A DNA stretch of 64,000 nucleotides. Source: Kuschelorhynchus macadamiae. Lineage: Eukaryota > Arthropoda > Insecta > Coleoptera > Curculionidae. A program made the translations under genes and the position numbers. Location of the stretch: contig JAUTXW010000874.1 of assembly GCA_030620095.1 (NCBI GenBank), positions 37,876-101,875 on the forward strand, written 5' to 3'. Numbering within the stretch: the stretch's first letter is position 1; each line of letters begins with the position of its first letter. Below the pieces are notes generated by a model. It saw nothing but the letters and a program-made list of their open reading frames with translations. It was not told the DNA's origin and ran no database searches. Below, in pieces: positions 1-64,000 of this stretch.

Positions 1-527
1 GGTTTGTTTTTGGAAAGTACATCCAACTCTCTACAAAACGAAATTTTCCAAAAATAAATGAAAAACATAAGCAAATCATTCTAATAGGCACAATTAAGTT
101 CCATTATTGTGCTAGAAAAAAGAAGGGACAATCAGGACAAGCGAAGACAATGTCAATGTTGTCAAGATCAAGATCTTTAACATATCTTGAAAAGAATACT
201 AAAAAAATTTTAGCTAGCATTAACGTATAGCCTGATTTAGTTTTCGGTAATAAAGGAAAGATACAGGTTAGAAATACACTTTTAAATCAAAAAAGAAAAC
301 GAAACAGAAATGTTGTGCTTTTCTAATTAATCACTAATGTAAAAATTTTCCATGTTTGCAACCACTTTTTTACATTTATCGGACTCTCTTGTCTAAATTT
401 TTTTTATTCGAAGGTGCTACAAATATATGGTAGACATTTTTTTTTAGATTTCTTTCTAGGTTTTATGACTCCTGAGGTATATTGACATCAATAAGAGTAT
501 TCGCAATATTATGCTCCATGGGCTATG

Positions 528-530
<3 letters not shown>

Positions 531-570
<40 letters not shown>
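531..570. repeat. (TA)n microsatellite
   Basis: 40 bp of uninterrupted AT dinucleotides. Confidence 0.95.
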
Positions 571-574
<4 letters not shown>

Positions 575-2089
575 TCTTGTTGCAATCTAATTATGAATCA
601 CGAAACATAAACTAAACAAAGATATCCAAGACATGTTAAATGTTTTTTTTTTCGCAAATTACAATATAATTCCCTTGCAAAGTTAAATAAATACATCTTT
701 CTTTTTTTTGAAACCATGAAACTATCTGCTTTATACAGTTTCAAACTATTAAAATAATACATATGATACTTGAAAAACTATCTTGTACTAATTTCCCCTT
801 CTTTTTTCCCTTGACTTGTTTAAAATAAAATTAATGCTTTATACACTTGCCTTCATTCATCTTGAAGCAACATATTGCAAAAACTAACCTCATTATCAAA
901 ATTACTTTGTTATAAAGAGTCCTCCGGCCTTTCCTGAACCTTGCTTATCTTTCACATCAATTTAAAATTATTCTTTTAAAGATAATAGCTATGCAAATAC
1001 AGTCACAAAAGAGTCTTTGGCAAAGTAACGGCTTTGTAAAAATTGATAAAAAATATCAAAAAGTATATATCATAAACAGGGGTGATGTGATATTTTGGCA
1101 CTGTCCTATTTAATCTGTGCCCTAATACGACAGAATATAGTTCATATAAAATATAAATATTGTAAATAAGTAAAAGGGAACAAAAATATTATAATTTACA
1201 CTGTAGCACAGATAACAAATAAATTTTATCTTGCAAAAATTCATGGAAAGTTGTACAGTTGTTAACTTTGGTATACTAATTAATATGCTTAGCTTTCAAG
1301 CTTGAGCTGTTGCTACTCTCGCCGACATCTTGCATTAAAGCAGCTGAAAATCACTTTTTCGCAATGTCAGTTCTGGTGCGAATTGCGTGAGAAAGAGTTA
1401 TTGTAGTAGAAAGCATAAAATTCCCTACATTTTTTTATTTATAAAAGCTTATTCCCTCCGACAAACAGTTTTCCAGATACAAGGGGAATAAAATAGTGTG
1501 TACTCTAATTTGTCAAATTACTTAGTCTATTAAAATGTTAGTAATTATATTTCGGATTTCGTCACTAGACCGAAAAGACAATCCATACGACCTAGCCAAG
1601 TGTCTTGCAACACAGTCAAAAACAGCTATGCTTGCAAGGTTCCTATAATTTAAAACTAACACTCAATGCAACATTCGGTACCTCTGACTGTGATGTTGAT
1701 TGTGAATCTTAACTGTGACCTCGATTTTGCCAAGTTGCTGCAAAAACTGATTAAATTGATCTATTATACGTGCTTTTCACTCCAGAATTTCTTTCAGTCT
1801 CAGATGACGAAAATGAAGTATTTATTAGTTACATAAGGTCAAAATGAAAGATGATTCTATGCAGGATGAGTTATAATGAAAACGCGTTTTATATGATTTG
1901 GTATAACTTTAAAATTTCTACCCTGTACATTTTTACAAGCAAAACTTTCTACTTTATTAGTTTAAGTAATTCTTTAAATAAAAGTTCGTTTTAGAATGGT
2001 TTTTTTTTAAGTTATAATTTACCCAGGTTGTACCCTTCCAGTTTCGTCAATATTATGAAAATAATGTAGTAAGTCCCAGATGATCATAT

Positions 2090-2690
2090 GAAGGTTAAAA
2101 AAAAATTGTACTTAGGGAATCCCAGATCATCATACAAAGGTTATCATAAAGATTGTATTTTTTAAGTAATCGCAGAAGTCAAGCAGATGTGAACAAATAT
2201 CAACTTGCAAGTTCAATGTTAAGTCCAAAGTCAGATTAATGTACTTTTGACCATATAAGAAATAAAAAAAATAATAAATTAAACAGAATTCTGTTTAACT
2301 TGCAAGAGCTAGATTAAACTCAAGGTCATCAAATTATTCTATGTGTGTACAAAATTTCATGCAAAAGTGTATGTACATAAATTTTGTAAAATCGAGTTTA
2401 GTATTAATGTTTTTTATTGTTATAGAACCTATATATGTGTACAAAATTTACAGCAACATGTGAAAGAGGTTCAAAATTGAAACGAAAAGTAGATCAAGTT
2501 TGTAGTCAAGGTCAAGGTTATCAAATTATTGTAGAGTCGTCAGACAATCAAATCAATAATAGGTGAAGTAAAAGTGGTTCAAAATTGACTTTTGGTTTAA
2601 AAGATTTGACACAGATTGACCGACAGGCAGACATATAAGTAAAAGCTTGTAATGACGCGTTATTTATTCTTCTTCCATAGTGGTGTGCAG
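2090..2690 (-). repeat. Diverged copy of the GTCTGTCTGTC repeat family
   Basis: On the minus strand it has the same order of motifs as the tandem units at 8205-9256: a TGTCTGCCTGTCGGTC block followed by a 'cannot-exceed-random' A-rich stretch with CAATTTTGAACC. Two short direct repeats (CCCAGATGATCATATGAAGG / CCCAGATCATCATACAAAGG) lie at 2074-2142. Homology is judged by eye. Confidence 0.45.
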
Positions 2691-3509
2691 ATAAATAAAA
2701 AGTGCAACCAAAAAATATGACAACTAAAATTTTAAGAGTCAAAAGAAATAATGTGGAGTAAATATTCCACTTTATTCCCTTGTATCTCAATACTAATTGT
2801 CTGATAGGGGAAAGTTTTATACAAACATTTTGAATGTTTTATACTCTACTACTATGATAATACCTATTGCACCGAAACTGGCATATTAATGAAAAATCTC
2901 TAATGCAAGATGGCGGCAAGAGTGGCAATAGCTGAAACATCTGGATTTTTAGTGGTATGCCAACGTCGACAACTGTGCCAAGTACAAACTTTCTGTGAGT
3001 TTTGCGAGGTAAGACGTTTTATGTGTATGACCAAAAAAATTATAATATTGTTTCGAAGTAATAATTACATTTATTTACGGTTTTTTAAGACTGCCATTAA
3101 AGGTATACTCAAGCCAAAGTGGGACAGCGGGAGGATTGCAGTGGTCCCCATCTGATGAAAATGAGTAATAACTTGACAAACATGCAGCTTCCACTAAACA
3201 CGTCAGTATATACAGAGGAACTTTTCGTTCCCGCGAAGCTGCCGCGTTGATTTGAATAAACCTTAATTTCACAGCTTGTCTTAATCCTGTAACACAATGT
3301 AAAAATGGAGGAACACATTGTCCTTCACAAGGAACGCAGGAAAACCCTCAAACAAAAATAACATTTGGAGTAATTTGCATTGTTTTCCACCCTCTATTTA
3401 TATACATATAAGTAGTAGGCAAACATTTAATTATATTATTGTTTATGACAAATTTCGGGATTAAAAAAGTTGGTTATCCTGAAGTAACTATATACAATAA
3501 AATTTTCAA

Positions 3510-3515
3510 TTTATT
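3510..3515 (-). terminator. FRS2: Candidate FRS2 poly(A) signal
   Basis: AATAAA on the minus strand about 240 nt past the FRS2 stop codon, the first clear hexamer downstream. In DNA this AT-rich the hexamer occurs often by chance, so the end of the 3' UTR is tentative. Confidence 0.35.
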
Positions 3516-3753
3516 TTTGCTTTTTATGAGCTTTTGGAATAAAAATAAATAATGACATGAATAAAACAACGAAAATCTCAAAATTATCTTAACTACCCTA
3601 GAGATTGTGGATCTTGAAAAATGATCACTTAAAAACAGAGGAATAAACTAAATTCTTTGTTTAATTTAAGTTACAGTCTGGATTAACCAATAAACTTTTT
3701 CAACTACCTTACTTTTCAGACAAAAAAAAATCCTCAACAAATAACAAGTTGAA

Positions 3754-62498
<58,745 letters not shown>

Positions 62499-62614
62499 CC
62501 TCATCAAAACTATTTCAATGTTTCAGGATTCAAGGAACCCAACCTCTAAAATAGGTAAAAAATATAAAGTGAAATGATGATTAATATTTAATTTCAATTT
62601 TCCAGTTAATTTGA

Positions 62615-64000
62615 AAGAAAGAAAGAAAAGACGTTTATTATGCAATTATTATATAAAGTATACAATACAATTACATAAAGGGTGACATTCGCTAGGCGTT
62701 CTTCCATGCCAGCTACTCAAAAAAATAATAAAAATATGATTGACAAAAAACAAAAAAAAAATAAATTTAAAAAGCATTGATGACTAAACAACCCAACTCT
62801 GTTGTTGCATTTCATGAAGTAGAAATTTCTTGTATTTTCTTTCGAAAGAAGCAAGAGTTATCAATAATTATGTTAAAAACATCAGAGTTAAGCAGTTCTA
62901 CTGCCTGAAAGGCAAAAAACAAACTTAGTTGTGTGATGTTGAGGTATATTAAATCTAACTATATTTCTAAGATTCAGTTGATGTAGGTCCTGCCTGGCAA
63001 TTATATGATTCCAGAGATATTCTGGGCATCTAGACCTAAATATTTTAGAAACGAAAGCACCAAAATGAAGTGTCGTATGATATTTATATTTTAGAATGTC
63101 ATTTCGAACATATGTTGGGGTTATATGATCAAATTTGTTTACACAATACACAAAGCAAATGCACGTATTTTTGGGCTAATTGAATTTTTCTTTAAATTCC
63201 TGGCTTAAATAATTAAAATAAACAACACTGCAGTAATCCAGAAGTGGATAAATCAGTGATTCAATCAACATTAGTTTGATTTTTCTGGCAAAATGTATTT
63301 GAAGGGATATAAGCTCTTTAGTTTAATATACAGCGAGGTAAGTTTTTTCTTTGTATGTAATTCAAAATTTAAATTTACATCGAAAGTTATGAGATTCCTT
63401 CGCAGACTCAACAGATGGTAACAAGGACCCATCAATATCTAAATCCACAAAGTTATAATGATAAAATTTACTTCTGACTGTAGAGGACCCCAATATTAAA
63501 TAGTTGCTTTTCTTCGCATTCAGTACTAGACCATGATCCACAGACCAGACAAATATTCTTCCAAATCTAAATTAACTTATTGCATAGCCCAGCTGGACTC
63601 CTCAGAGGCAAAACTAGCTAAAAGCTGGGTATCATCGGCATAGATTTGGACTGCAGAAGACCTAAACTGTTTAGGCAGGTCTAACATGTATATATTAAAC
63701 AAGAGTGGACCCAGGACACTTCCCTGAGGTACACCCAAGTCTGTCACCACAAACCCAGATCTTGCACCATCCAACTCTACCAGCTGCACTCAAGATGAAA
63801 GGTAATTGGAAAACCACAGACACACTTCTTAAGAGAAACCAAAAAATTATAACTATATTATATATATATAACAAATAGCATTTGGTGATTAAGTAGGTCA
63901 AATGCCTTGCTATAATCAAGTGAGACCAAGCAAGATACTCTACCATCATCCATGTTTCTTGCAATATTGGTGGTAACATTAGTAAGGGCTGACTCTGTAT
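62615..64000 (-). mobile_element. Minus-strand non-LTR element, runs off the edge
   Basis: 3' end at about 62615 with a TTTCTTTC tail (GAAAGAAAGAAAAG on the plus strand) after AATAAACG. RT text continues to the right edge, so the 5' part lies outside the window. It lies in the upstream intron of FRS2 in the same sense as the gene. Confidence 0.82.
62888..64000 (-). pseudogene. CR1/R1-type RT with YADD, partial
   Basis: Minus strand from the right edge: ESALTNVTTNIARNMDDGRV, LVSLDYSKAFDLLNHQML (first catalytic Asp), then 63789-63577 with GVPQGSVLGPLLFNIYMLDL and YADDTQLLASF, so the catalytic box is intact. The C-terminus at 63151-62888 has VNKFDHITPTYVRNDILKYK, FVSKIFRSRCPEYLWNHI and IPQHHTTKFVFCLSGSRTA. 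Frameshifts at about 63840 and 63180-63560. Better preserved than most copies here. Confidence 0.82.

Larger units (their letters stand above)
1..3509. other. Downstream region, no gene seen
   Basis: AT-rich DNA beyond the FRS2 3' end. It holds a short TA array and a diverged repeat at 2090-2690 but no open frame with recognisable similarity. Small frames at 2548-2790 and 2910-3155 look random. Confidence 0.6.

Noticed and set aside
2910..3318. Overlapping small frames on both strands downstream of FRS2
   Set aside because: Mutually overlapping, no conserved motifs; more likely 3' flank or repeat text.

Overview
This is a window of an AT-rich, intron-rich, transposon-laden animal genome. The mobile elements (Tc1, other IS630/mariner transposases, Jockey/CR1-type non-LTR retrotransposons, a Ty3/gypsy copy) and the long (TA)n arrays suggest an arthropod, most likely an insect. 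A beetle would fit, but the sequence does not prove the order.

The window carries one recognisable host gene. It is a minus-strand orthologue of FRS2, the fibroblast growth factor receptor substrate 2 docking adaptor, and it fills almost the whole window. Eight coding exons with matching intron phases run from 62498 (ATG) to 3754 (stop) and join into 1266 nt, or 421 residues. The protein has a myristoylation start, an IRS-type PTB domain, a proline/serine-rich tail with Grb2-type YxN and SHP2-type tyrosine motifs, and the SRKTRHNST C-terminal signature of FRS2. A probable 5' UTR segment ends at 62545, so at least one more upstream exon and the promoter lie beyond the right edge.

Layout, left to right. 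1-3509 is downstream DNA. 3754-3950 is exon 8. Intron 7 holds a decayed IS630-type transposon (4041-5686) and a 530-bp tandem repeat pair (8205-9256). 9636-9834 is exon 7 and 10850-11019 is exon 6, whose donor abuts a TA array. Intron 5 holds a Tc1 element (13032-14617) inside a TA array. 14927-15081 is exon 5 and 15239-15280 is the 42-nt exon 4. Intron 3 is a graveyard of non-LTR copies, a head-to-head Tc1 composite (18601-21450) and a three-deep nest ending in a solo LTR (23565-23993). 27453-27639 is exon 3. Intron 2 carries a degenerate gypsy copy and a 4.2-kb CR1-type element (32900-37155). 44659-44866 is exon 2, coding for most of the PTB domain. Intron 1 carries a giant inverted repeat (45478-49868), a long-TIR IS630 element (50301-52517), several non-LTR pieces and a foldback (61012-61747). 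62391-62545 is exon 1. The right edge is another minus-strand non-LTR copy.

Every mobile-element reading frame I could follow is broken, so the only gene I believe is intact here is FRS2. Three patterns stand out: TA arrays repeatedly sit exactly at mobile-element boundaries, several structures are inverted duplications that would form long hairpins if transcribed in the FRS2 pre-mRNA, and insertions are nested with readable target-site duplications. I saw no rRNA, tRNA or CRISPR features.
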